34,605 nucleotides of DNA from Priapulus caudatus (Eukaryota; Priapulida; Priapulimorpha; Priapulimorphida; Priapulidae): positions 72,422 to 107,026 of the forward strand of contig NW_014577352.1 of the NCBI RefSeq assembly GCF_000485595.1, read 5' to 3'. Positions within the stretch are counted from its first letter, which is position 1. Each line of letters starts with the position of its first letter. Under the pieces are notes generated by a model. It was not told where the DNA came from. It saw only the letters and a program-made list of their open reading frames with translations, and did not search any database. Shown here piece after piece: positions 18,311 through 30,100 of this stretch. The position numbers were made by a program, and so were the translations under genes.

Positions 18311-19110
18311 GTAAAATCTAAATCTACCAGTATTGGCGTAGTTATGTTATCACGCGTATGTGTACTTACAATAGGCGCATCCGGTGAAATGGCGGGAAAA
18401 AGAGCAATCAGCGGTATATATAGCTTCACGTCATACTATAGCTACTAGCGACCTCTATTTCTCAAGATTAATGTTACCAAAAATTAAATGCTAGACTACA
18501 TAATTATGTTTTGACTAGACTACATTTACTTTTCTTTATATATCCCATGATATATTGTACATCGTGCAGTTTGTGGTTGCTTTTGTGGTTGCCATCACAC
18601 CTGTCATTAACAAGTTACCATTTCCGCCTTCTCTGCTTTGCCTCCTGTCTTCTTAATTCCTTCCTTTGTCCTTTTCTTATCTCTCTATTTTCCTGTTTTC
18701 ATGCTTGTCAGTGTGCGCATATAATTATACATCTCGCTTGATATCTCTGAAAGGGCAAATATGTTAATCGCAGTTCTACCATCCCCGCTGATCTCTTCAG
18801 ATCGGATATGCGTGTGTTCTATTTTCATTTAATGACAAAAAATATTTTTTAAACGCTCATTGCCTGCATAAATTTCAACGCGTTAATTTTACTTGTGCAT
18901 TTCTTTCCTCACAAATTAGCCGCGATGGATAGAAACGTGTAGTATGTAGAATATTGCGATGTTATATATATACAGCCGTTCGCCACTGTTTAATCGAAAC
19001 GTTACTCGTTGAATACATAGACTGGCTTCGTAAAATATAATATGTCGTAGTCGCTTTTGGTTCCCCTGTCCGGGAAAATGTGTAAATATGGCAAATGAAG
19101 GAGGCACTTT

Positions 19111-19597
19111 ACTTTCATATATGCCTTAGGTGTAGTTTTCGCTATAATACACTATAAAATAATATATTTGACAGCACGTGTACGTAGAACGGGTTTATTT
19201 GAATGTTGTGAAAATAAATTGTACATAAGTTCATTCTTTTCTCACTTAGCTGATATCAAAACTGTAATCAATCACACAGCTATTATTAATTTCTGGTCAT
19301 CGAAATTTGACAACCTTACTTTTCTAACACTGCATAATAAAGATATATTTTCTCACAAATAAAAAACAAGCAAGGGGCACGCCATGCACTAGCATATACG
19401 CACAGATACACACGCTCGCACAAGCATATAGGCACACGCAATCACGCACACTCACGCACGCACCACGCACGCTACTTTCGTATATAATATGCTTTAAGTG
19501 TAGTTTTCGCTATAACACACTATAAAACAGTATATTTTAGAGCACGTGTAAGTAGAACGGGTTTATTTGAATGTTGTGAAAATAAACTGCACTTGGG
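19111..19597. repeat. Direct repeat pair of about 115 bp
   Basis: 19111-19228 and 19473-19597 share GTGTAGTTTTCGCTATAA, the segment AGAACGGGTTTATTTGAATG and a GTGAAAATAAA end. About 250 bp with a CACGCA microsatellite lies between them. Confidence 0.85.
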
Positions 19598-19599
19598 TT

Positions 19600-21290
19600 C
19601 CTTTCTCCCTTCCCTAACTTGAATTTTTCCCACATTCAAGAATTCAAGAACACATTTATATATATATATGGAACGATATGTCTACAGAACTGATTAATGA
19701 CAAGACTTACATCACTTACATCGAGATTTCATGGCGATGATGATTGCATGCACGACAGTAATTGTGATTATTGCACTGACAGTGCATGATCAGTCATTGA
19801 ATGTAAACCATGACAAATAGACACTGGAGTGCCCAATGTTTACTGCAGCCTTACAAGGTATAAATGGACAGTCCCGAGTATGGTCAGTATTGAGAGAGTA
19901 GACTGTATTGGAACCGTTTAGAAATCGACAATACTAAAACATGACATACACAATTTCGCACACGATACTGTAACCACTGATGGTCAGCCACTCAAAATGA
20001 CAACACTTCACCACCCCTTGACCTCTTAGGTGTTACAATGAAGGGTAAATAAACATCTTAAATAAGTACAGAGCATTGTGAGCGACGGTTGCACACGTAA
20101 ACAATGTGTGTTTATGCCGCAGGAAATAGTGGCGCCACCGAGCGGTAGCTCCACAAACTAAAGACGGCAAGTTACAATTTGCGGCGATCCCACTGAAGGT
20201 GTGGAACCATCGAGTCCAAGCTCTACCACCACTCATCAACTATGCTAAAACTACTTTCTCTTCCTTTAACTGTGTGAGGCTCTCTGATAGATATATATAT
20301 ATATATATTAAATAGCCTTGAAATTTATGCTATACATGATTTAGCCATGTTAAATTTTCTTAGCGTTCAGCACCATTCTATACAAAATCAATGAAGATAA
20401 GCAGAAGTAAACTACAGATAAAATCTTGGCACCTCATTTCTATAAACTAACCTGATCTTCAGACACAGTAATGCCTTCTAACACACCAAGTCACTACAAT
20501 CCTTTCTGAACATTGCACGAGTATATCTCTATAGATGCTACACAGTCACCTACAGTATCAGGGCCCTCGCTCACTGCCACCTACTCTCAATGCTCTGCCA
20601 GTATAATTCCTTTGCCAGAGTACGAAAGGAAACCTGCCAGAGTGGAAAGAGACTGTGCCACTGCACGAGACATTTGCTTACATAAAACCATTTGCCCAGT
20701 TTTGGCTTCGACCTTCTAACTACATAACGTGATTTCTTCACCCAAGATTTCCTTGTAGCTCTTCCCTCTTTGGCACCACATTCGACTACAGATCCTTGCC
20801 TTGTCCAGCAACGGCGAGGGCTGGGAACTCTCAACGTGCTCAGCAGTGGCTGGCTGCTACCGCTGGAATATGCTGCCTGCAGCAAGAACAAAGAGGGAAT
20901 AAGTACAGCAGCATCATTGCCCTCGCCGCCTCGTTAACACGACGCTAATTACTCAACCCTAGCTACATTTTCCGTTTTGAATTCATTACGGAATACACGC
21001 TTTATTCGTCACGATAACTGGCAGACAAAAGACCAATCCTGGGGAGTTACATCGTGTGGATTAGTTATGCTGCATTGAATTGCAGGAAGGAAAATATGCC
21101 AACTGTTAAAACTGCTGTGTTATATGTTATCACAACAGTGGCACTATGTCATCAATCCAGATGCTATTTTGACCCAACTTGACAACCATTACAAGAATAT
21201 CGTGTTTAATGCCTAGAATCACGGCGCTGTTTCATCAAGTATGGACAAAACCAGAAGATTTAAGCAAACAGTTGCAATACAAATTACATA
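19600..21290. other. Intergenic, no confident gene
   Basis: A minus-strand open frame of 106 residues at 20571-20891 is lysine/arginine/serine rich and unlike any family I know. It could be an alternative last exon of the SAM gene: the acceptor GCAGGCAG before it would keep phase with a donor at 21314. No other evidence supports it. Confidence 0.3.
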
Positions 21291-22685
21291 CTAAAAAAGG
21301 CGTGGCATTCTACCTTTCTGCTGAAGAAGTTTCAGCTCATGTACATCTCTGTTTAGTTTTATCCGGATGATCTGTTTTTCGATTTCTTGCCTGGAAATAA
21401 CACAGAGCACGTCAGTATTCAGAAGATATAAATAACACTCTTTGTTCCAACAGGGCTCTTTTTTTTTAAATTGTACATTAAAAGAATTACGAAATACTCT
21501 ACACAATGTATAATAGCAACATAATCGTTTCAGACCTGTGTTCACGATCCACTATTCCCAACTGCTCCAATCTGTCTTCGTTCAGCCGTACTAGAACTCT
21601 CCCTATATAAAGAAAAAATCGAATAGAGAAGATAAGACGCAAATGCATAAAGGAACAGATCGAGCCAATATTTCATCTATTCTATAATCAATTCAACAGT
21701 CATTTACATCTGAAGCCTAATTCATTACTAAGGTTTGATGCACATTCATACTTTTCACGTATGTAATAACAGTTCCAACTTACCATTTCAGCAACTCCTA
21801 ACATATGGCAACGTAGGCAAGAACAAACCACACGTCACAGTACAATTAAAACAGTGCACGAAGAAGCAGATGCATTTTAATATGTCACGTTAACAGATGG
21901 CCACAGCTGTAGCTTACGCAGCCAACAATGAAAGCAGACCACAATAATCGATGCATACCAGATATATCATTATCAAGAAATCGGCTGGCATACAATGCCT
22001 CCATTTCGGGGAGTTGTTTCTTCATCCACCGCACCACGTCCTGAGTAGACCAGAAGTAGACAGGTTTCTGTTTGCTCTTTCGCTTATCCCTCCCACTAGA
22101 CGATGTGCTGCTTGTCGTGCTCTCCTGTGAACAGAATGTAAATTTTATGTCAATGGCTTCGGGGATGCAGGGGAAGATACAAGAGTGACAATGAAACTTG
22201 TCCCCAAGCCTAGTTTAGCACCACTGATTAGTTTAGCCATAGATATAGAAGAAGATCTTCTTCTATATCTATGGTTTAGCACACATGAGTAAACACGGTA
22301 GGCCCTATACACCCCACACACAGTACACCCTACTCTGTTGTGTTGAGATGCATTTGACATTATGATTACTAGTAATACTACATGTTCCTAGGCTAGGCTT
22401 AGGGGAGACATCAATTTTAATTATCTTAAATTGGTATTATATTCGTACTAGAGACATACATCTATACCACGTACACGGTTTAGGGAAGCGTAATTCAAAC
22501 ATAAATGGTCCACAATCCACATGACCGGATACCATAGCCGGATAACTGATTACGTTTGACGGAGTAGAGAATGGAAACTAAACATTACGATTATACGGAT
22601 GAATTACGTAGGCATTCCACGTTTCGGTGCAAGATTGCGATCCACACGAATCTATGAAACTCACCCTTCGTTTTGACGTCGACAT
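21291..22685 (-). CDS. Aveugle/SAMD10/SAMD12-like SAM-domain protein, 4 exons
   Basis: Exons in order: 22685-22665, 22124-21959, 21602-21536, 21390-21291. All joins keep frame, giving 354 nt and 117 residues. After a short Ser/Thr-rich start and a basic patch (KRKSKQK) comes a SAM domain: VYFWSTQDVVRWMKKQLPEM, SRFLDNDISG, RVLVRLNEDRLEQLG, then HRQEIEKQIIRIKLNRDV and ELKLLQQ. Length, the WST...DV.RW opening and the helix after HRQEI match Drosophila Aveugle (about 106 residues) and vertebrate SAMD10/12. Aveugle pairs with the SAM domain of CNK in RAS-RAF signalling; the same role here is inference. The stop at 21291 comes by reading past a possible donor (AAAG|GTAGAA at 21314). The first exon is tiny (MSTSKRR), chosen for its donor AGG|GTGAGT and phase. 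Confidence 0.85.
22237..22274. repeat. Perfect 38-bp palindrome in the SAM gene intron 1
   Basis: CCATAGATATAGAAGAAGA followed at once by its reverse complement, with no loop and no mismatch. It lies 113 bp upstream of the SAM-domain exon acceptor. Confidence 0.97.
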
Positions 22686-22828
22686 GTGTGCATTTTCGTG
22701 TGCCATTACGATTATTTATTGAGAACTGTAAGTTATTTCCGACGAGTACGCAGTCGACATTTGTTTGGTTTACGACGAACGCCGATCTGCACGCCATCTA
22801 TTGGGAACATTTAGTCAAAACTTTTAGA

Positions 22829-23102
22829 AAGCGCAATAATATAATGCTTAATAATAGCTGCTACTTTAGCTGCTACAAAATTAATTCTGAATCATAACAA
22901 GAGCTAATATTAATGTATACATAATAATACATGTATATTATTGTATATTACATGTGTATTTTAGCAAGCGCAATAATATAATGCTTAATAATAGCTGCTA
23001 CTTTAGCTGCTACAAAATTAATTCTGAATCATAAAAAGAGCTAATATACATGTACATGTATACATAATAATACATGTATATTATTGTATATCACTTGTGT
23101 AT
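22829..23102. repeat. Two tandem copies of a 137-bp AT-rich unit
   Basis: 22829-22965 and 22966-23102 are nearly identical (AATAATATAATGCTTAATAA, AGCTGCTACTTTAGCTGC and so on). They lie between the start of the SAM gene and the end of BRCA2. Confidence 0.93.
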
Positions 23103-23269
23103 TTGACATTTAGCATTTACATTACGTTTATATATTGTATTTTACCAGCTATACTGTATTATTCAGCATGCGTGTGATTTATAAAGATATAAAAATAGAC
23201 CATATGCCACTATGTAAAGTGAATAGATAATTTAACCTATTTTTAGCGTATACTAATATACGTGATAGA

Positions 23270-24000
23270 GCACACGCACGCACCGCACGTGCACGTGCGT
23301 GTAGCAGCACGCCCACGTAGCGTTCGCTTTATCATATGCTGACGAACAAGATCTAATATACTGCACTTTAGGAGAAGTATTGGATTCAATGCTAAGTAAT
23401 GCTAATGCATGTATCGATCACGCGAAATTTGAAAGCACAGCATTAAACCCCAACATAAGACCAGTTTAATGTATGTATAACGGATAAGCATGAAACAAGT
23501 GTAGTATTTCTGATGGAATATTTACAAAATCAACGTTGTATTAAAACCGACAAAAAGATCCGTTCTGTATCACATCGAGTATGACGTGGCTGTTTTCCTC
23601 GAATGGCTTACATCTCTCGTTGGCTAACTACTGGCATTTACTCCACACCATCTTCGCTCGCTGTCTCCATGGCGGCCACTACTTGAGTAATCTCCTGGAC
23701 ATGCACAGGGGCACTGCGATATGGAGACCATCAGACGGGCTGTGTTGCCGCCCCGGTTACGGCGTCTGCTCGATTCTATGCGCCCTCAACTGTCCGTGGT
23801 CTGCTTGTCGTCTGAAGCAAGTGCTTGGGGGAGGACGTTCCCACTGTTTACGACTCTGCGAGGTGTGGGAGGGACTCCTGGGGGCTGTGAGGGACTGCCT
23901 GGGCGCGTGGTGAGTAGAGCTGCTGGGGAGCTGGGAGAGGACTGCTGGGGGCTGGGGAGGAGACTGCACTGGTCGCTGGGAGGGACTGCTGCGGCTGGGT
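23270..24000. repeat. Region with a second, rearranged copy at 32220-32755
   Basis: It begins with an ACGC-rich palindromic run (23275-23330), then AT-rich DNA, then a GC-rich CTGGGAGGGACTGCTGGGG block. A same-orientation copy with many one-base losses is at 32220-32755. Pro/Gln/Ser-rich minus-strand frames (23848-24171) could be 3' UTR or a spliced tail of BRCA2, but nothing supports coding. Confidence 0.7.
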
Positions 24001-24357
24001 AGGGAACCTGCTGGGAGCTGGGTAGGGCCTGCTCAGGGGTAGAGTATATTGGCCTGCACTAGGGGTGGCGGATGGCTGCAAAGGTGCAGGAGGGGCGCGG
24101 TGAAGGGGTGAGCGACATGTTGAAGGACCGCCGTCGCCGAACGCGGACTGTCCAGAGGGCTCCGCCGGCACGGAGTCGGTGTGCGAGCGCGGCGACGGCC
24201 GCGGCAGTCGGCGGGCGTCACGCTCCCCGCCGGCGGCCGTCCCGCCGTTCTGGCCGGGAAGGCAGATGTTGCGAGCCGATGGGCGGCGCGGCTCGAGACC
24301 CCCGGCGCGGCGCGCCCTCGCGTCGGCGGTCCCCTGCGCGTGTCGTGCGCGCCCCGT

Positions 24358-24669
24358 TCAGGAGCGAGCAGGGCTCTGGCGAGTGCGGGAAGCGGCGGCG
24401 GGCTCACCGAACCAGCCTGTCCGCAGCGCGCCGGGGACCCGACCGCCGACGCGCCGGCCGGCGTCACCCGCTCCGAAGACCCCGCGACCCGAACGGTCGG
24501 GGTCGGCGTGCGGGGTCACCGCGGGGGACGTGAGCGGTGTCCGGTAAGAGGGGCGGCCAGGCGGCGGGCCGCGTGATGAAGGCGGGAGACGCGCCGCGTC
24601 CGTGCTCGACACAGGAGGCGGATCGGGAGATGTCGCTCCTTGGCTTCTGTTAGGGAACTCGCCGACGTT
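24358..24669 (-). CDS. BRCA2: BRCA2 last exon, proline-rich C-terminal tail
   Basis: A strong acceptor (pyrimidine run then TTGTAG) opens a 104-codon phase-0 frame, starting [11 protein letters not shown], ending at a TGA. Its residues [13 protein letters not shown] (codons 41-53, 24511-24549) resemble the human RAD51-binding TR2 motif, which has Y.TP and SP..TP spaced in the same order. The tail is very GC-rich and unlike its neighbours in composition. A GTGAGC inside the frame (about 24413) could be a donor, in which case the tail continues elsewhere. Confidence 0.6.
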   Translation of the reverse strand, partial: NVGEFPNRSQGATSPDPPPVSSTDAARLPPSSRGPPPGRPSYRTPLTSPAVTPHADPDRSGRGVFGAGDAGRRVGGRVPGALRTGWFGEPAAASRTRQSPARS

Positions 24670-27065
24670 CTACAAGAGATAGAGAAGAACACGAATCAAT
24701 AGTGTAGACGTGTATTTGTTAATAGTGAAAAATTTGCGTAAAATAATATGAATATTAGAAAACTATAATATAAAAATATATATAATAAAACAAATATAAT
24801 AATACATGAAATAAACTAAGATATATATTCTAATAATATGTGACGAGATACATACAGCTTTGCTGTTGTGAGAGAAAGAAGCATGATCGATCATATTCCT
24901 ACCAACCAGTGTGGGCTTACACACAACAAGAGCGCTGCCATACCACTGGGAGCTGCAATTAGGCATGCGCCTCAAGGTCAGGCAGAAATCTAATTAATCG
25001 ATGATTTAATTTAAGCTATATCGTACCAGGGAATCTCCGCACTTGGAGCTCCCTGCCAAACGTCGTTCCTAAAAGGATGGCTGCCAACGCAGAGTCTCCT
25101 GCTGCCAGAGTCGTAAGTTCTCTAACCGGTGTCACGCTCACGATCCCTGGACAGGTCACGCTCCGCGCCGACTGGTACGCTGGCTGAGGGCGGAGAAACT
25201 CCCCCGCACCCGCCTTCACCGTTTCGTCGGGCATCCCTGCCTCTGCCAGAATAAGATCAGAGTTGTGGATCACCAAGCAGCTTGAATTAATTCGGCAAAT
25301 TAGCATGCTGAGGGCCACTGAGATTGAGACCCGCGATTTCAAAGGCTCACTGTGGCCAACTCAGATAGGGGCCAGGCTGATGTCAGCCAAACTACTGTCT
25401 CACTGACTGTTACACCGACTGTCTCACTGACGGTTACACTGACTGTCTCACTGACTGTAACACTGACTGTAATACTGACTGACTGGTTGGCTTGCAGACT
25501 GACTAATTAATTGAGGTAAGAACCAAGTATCTCAAACATCTATCCATGCTATAACACGCACGCACGCACGCACGCACGCACGTGTCCACGCACGAACACA
25601 CCTGTAGTCCGCCCCAAAACTTCACTGCGAGGAAGTTTGCGCTGCCGTCGCAGAGATACGCCGTCTGCACGACTCTGCCACTTCCCGCGTCCCGGCCGAC
25701 GCCACCAGGTAGCGCCACGTGCACCACGAGTCCGACCACGTCCACTTCATCGTGCGCGAACACTCGTGCTGAGTGTAGCTGCGAGAGGGGAACCGCCTGG
25801 AGCAGGTAGGCTCATTAATATCGTGGGTCGAGTGGCAAACAAGATTCCGATTCGGAAGAATGGAAGAAATTCCGATAGAATTCCAATGGAAGAAAATTAA
25901 AGATTTTATGAATGAGCCCAATTACAAACTATGAAAGGAAAATAGCATGAAACTTGTTCTTTTAGTAACTAGTAATAAAATAAACGCCTCTACTTTCCTA
26001 ACGAGAGTTAAAAGACCATAGAAATTATTGCACTTCATAATAGATAACAAGATATAATAATAAATAGAATTGCAAGAAATAAAAGCTAGGCCCAGCAATA
26101 CGTGGAGACACTGCATAAGAGTTGAATACATGTTTAGAGTAAACATTTAAATAAAAATTAAATAAATGATTAGGTCCAACACAGAGTAAGTGAGAGTTAA
26201 ATGAAGAATTATAAATAATTAGAGGTTAAGTGTAGAGAGATGAACTTACGTGTCTTGGCTGATAGATGTCACAGAGGGTGTGCAGGTTTAATGTCATCTC
26301 CTCGTACCGCGTCGCCCTAGTCGTCGTCAACTGCACCGCAGACGAGGTAAATCTGGACCTGGCGTGCAAAAATACCGCGAAATCTCACTATTACAAAAAT
26401 ATGTTGCTTCTATGCAAAATTTCAACTTCAAGCAACAATTAAATAAACAAATTTAAATTACAACTTACTGAAATCGAATTCTTAAAAAAAATGCATGCGT
26501 TTTTATATATTGTTACTTATATACGCATGAGTTCACGGATGATATTTATAAATTTTAAACTCACAATAGCGATCGAGCAAATCACACGGATCAAACGAAC
26601 CAATCGGCTGTAACTCACGCACCTGGACGCAGAGACGCCCAGGTAGAAGACACGTAGAGGGCGCCCCTCACTCAGCAGCTGCAGCAGCTCCTCTCCTGGT
26701 CTCCAAGCCGTCAGCATCGCATCTACAATAAAGGTTCCCATCGAACACTGCAGTAATAACCCCTGCCAACTTTCGCCACTGTATGTTGGCTTCACGAATA
26801 CTGTCCTAAGATCGACATAAGAGCGTGAAGGCATCGTCAACGAATGGAATTCACTCCACACTGTTAGTAATGATTCATATAAATGAGCAAATCTACCTGC
26901 AATCACTACTCACCTGGTGACGAGGATACCAGGTAGATGGTATGCCACAATAAATGAATGTGGCAAACTCCTAATTTGCAACTGGATTGCCCGTGGGACC
27001 GTGATGGTGTGATGTTGATGCCACTACTACTAGCTGACTACTAATCAATCTCTGTTTCCCACCTA

Positions 27066-27104
<39 letters not shown>

Positions 27105-30100
27105 CTGTTTTCACCTGCAAGCACTACTCACCTGTTTTCTTCTGCACGTCGTGTGGGTGAACGCCGATCACTCGAACCCTGTAGAGCGATACTGAGTTCC
27201 TCCTCATGGGCATCTGCTGCTTCTCCTCCTCCTCCTCCTGGGCTCTCATCAACGCCTCCTCCATCTCGCCTCGCCTCCGCTCCTGCAGCTGCTGCGCGTA
27301 GGTCTCCAGCAGCGACACCTGGTGGCCGTCCAAGCGCGCCTGCGACATACATCACGACCGTGCGCGTCGGTAAATCACGTGCCACCGAATATCGACAAGG
27401 CAATAAAACAATGGCGAGGTGAAATCTGGAGAGATGCTAGGATGTGGGTTTGAAAGGGGTGGTGATAACTGTAGCAATGCTGCAAGATCTTCTGACTCCG
27501 TGGATTTGTTAGTTGGTTCCAACGTGAAGTTTAAGTAAATTAAAACAAATTCTGCAGCACGAGCATGTGTAAATAAATAGTCACTGTAGCAGGATCATCA
27601 CCCCTGAATTTGTTACTTAGTTCCAATGCGAAATAAAAAATATTGAAAAAAAAATTATTCAACTAAAAAAATACTGCAGCACAAGCGTGTGTAAATGGTA
27701 ACTGTAGTTTCCGTCCACGCAATGACGTTACCGGGTTCCAACGCGGGGGTCCACGCGGTCCGGGTTGTGAGCGTGTCGCACGCGGATGCTGCGAGGGGCA
27801 CGACAGGACGACTCACCCTGACGATGGCCGGATCTCCAGCTTCCGCGAGTGCGTTGTGAATCTCCTCGCCTGTGCGCAGGGCTTCTATCTGCTGCCGCTC
27901 GAAGCCTCGCATCCCTGCTCTCCTCGGCACGTCTGCAATGCAACGTCGCCATGGCGACCGACGCAGCATAATCCAGTCCGTAATGTAGGTCGTGTCATTT
28001 TTTGCTCGTGTCGTTTGTCTCTTTTCACAATTTTTATACACACTTTTCAGACCGAGGTTGAATTTGAACGTGTTACTTTCTCTGCTTGCGTGATACTAGA
28101 ATGCTTGTGTGAGAACTCGCTGAGAATGTATTAGAAAGCCTGTATTTGAACTGTTACCTTGTTTTTCCTGCTCCCGCAGTAGCTTAGCGTAGAGATCTTC
28201 TAGCTTCCTCTGTCGATGAACAGCATGAGCAGACGCCGCACTCGCCTCAGCTTTCTCACTCCTGAACACCGTGCTGCCATCTGGCATCTTCTCCATGTAC
28301 TAAAAAAACAACGGTAGCCAGCAGATAAGCGACATGACTGCATTGTAACCTGCATTGTAACCAGGAGATTTTTTTAAAGATTTGTTTTTCGATTTTTTAG
28401 ACTTTCATTCCGCAAGTCTACCGACAGCGAGTCGATATTTTCGAGAAACGTAAAAAGCCACAGAAAAAAATAACATTGTGGTCCAGTGCGCGCCTCGTTG
28501 TAACTATGTACGTAAAACTCTAGGGGTGATCTGCACCTGTAGTGGGTAGGTTCTGCATACGATCAGCTCCAGGCAGCTAACGACACCTCCGTCCGCGTAC
28601 AGAGAGCGGAGTGGCACGGCGAAGGGCCGGCCTGCCCCCTGCTGGTAGCCGAGGCGTGAGTCCCAGCGCGCCCTGCGTGTCGAATTCGCCGACAGTTTCA
28701 GCGCGACATCGTTCGTGACCTGCAACATTTTACTCACATCATTATACTGCATAAAGTCCACAGCGTTTTCTGAGATAGAAGGCTCCCAGCCTCCCAGTCT
28801 CAAAGCCACTAGGGGTCGTACATTCGGGAGCAGATAGAGTCTATGTGTACGCGGAATCTCCGGGTTACGAACGTTACGATAGTTTTGTTCGTGGGTCATC
28901 AGCTGTTTGTTTGGAACACGATCGAGAAGTGTGAATTGGCTCGTATGCGCTGGTACAATGTGTCTAGTCGCGAGTTCTGGTATGTTTCAGGTATCTGGTA
29001 ACAAGTATATGTCGGTATATACGATTTATTATGCAGTAGGTACAGTTTTATGCAATAAAATTCTAGAGTAAAGTATCCCTTTAAATAAGGCAGGGCATCG
29101 TGTTCGAGGATTTGTAACGCGGGGACTTTAGGCTGTAGGCAGAGACACCTACCTCGAGTGGGTGGCATCCGTCGGCTGTGCCGGTGAGCTCGGCTCCCTG
29201 AATGCACAGCTTGTCTCCCACGGCAACGCGTCCGGCCCGCACGAGCGCGGTCAGCGGGGCGTCCAGTACGGCTCTGCGCGGAGGAGCTGGTATTAATCAT
29301 AGTGCTACTACTCGCCTTCATTTACAGTGCTTAGAGCACTGCTGACTATCGCGTAACAGAATTATTTTCATCTTTGTGAATTAACGAATCTGAATTAACA
29401 AAACCGAAACACGTGACAGACAGTGATTTGAGCTTAGGAGGGCATATATGTCCCACGTGGAAAATATAAACTGCAGAGTTGCATTCGGCTCTCGCGGCGG
29501 TTTCGAATGAGCTAGGGCAGCGCTTCTTAAACTGGTGAATGGTTCACCTAAAGGTGAATGGAATTTTTGGGGGGTGAATGAAACTTAAGGAAAACATAAG
29601 GAAATTTAGTTGCGGGTGAATGAAATTTTGTGATAAAGACTCGAGGGTGAGTGATACTGAAATAGTTTAAGAAGCACTGAGCTAAGGTACATATAGCGGT
29701 CAGCGGTGGTGGCAGAAGAAGTCGATTGTAAATGGGCATAAATCATTCAAGGGGGAGAGCGCTGCCGATTATCGAATAACAGAAGTCTTCGTGAATTAAT
29801 TAATTTTAATTAACGAAACCGAAGCTCTTTCCTCCCGAACTCAGCTTCCTTCTCCGCCACGTTCCCTTGACCGCACGCACTCTCTGTCGCACCTTCTTCT
29901 TAATCCTCACCTCCTGCGTAGCAGACAGTGACGCAAGCAGGTGGCAACGCGAGAACGCGGCTGATGTTCAGCGATGGCCGTGCCCTCACCTGATGCTATA
30001 CCATCCGTCGGTCAGTTGCACGCCGGCCGACACCGCCCCGGTCGCGGGGGTCGCTCCCTGGACGCCGGCATCCGACCGTGAGAGAACGGTCGCCGCGCGA

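Noticed and set aside
20033-20239. Minus-strand frame of 68 residues
   Set aside because: Short, with no motif, and composition like its surroundings.
24072-24576. Plus-strand Arg/Ala/Gly-rich frames of 120-150 residues
   Set aside because: They are GC-rich shadows of the minus-strand BRCA2 tail, with no family resemblance.
25922-26146. Minus-strand hydrophobic frame of 74 residues
   Set aside because: AT-rich intron sequence between BRCA2 exons, with no conserved motif.
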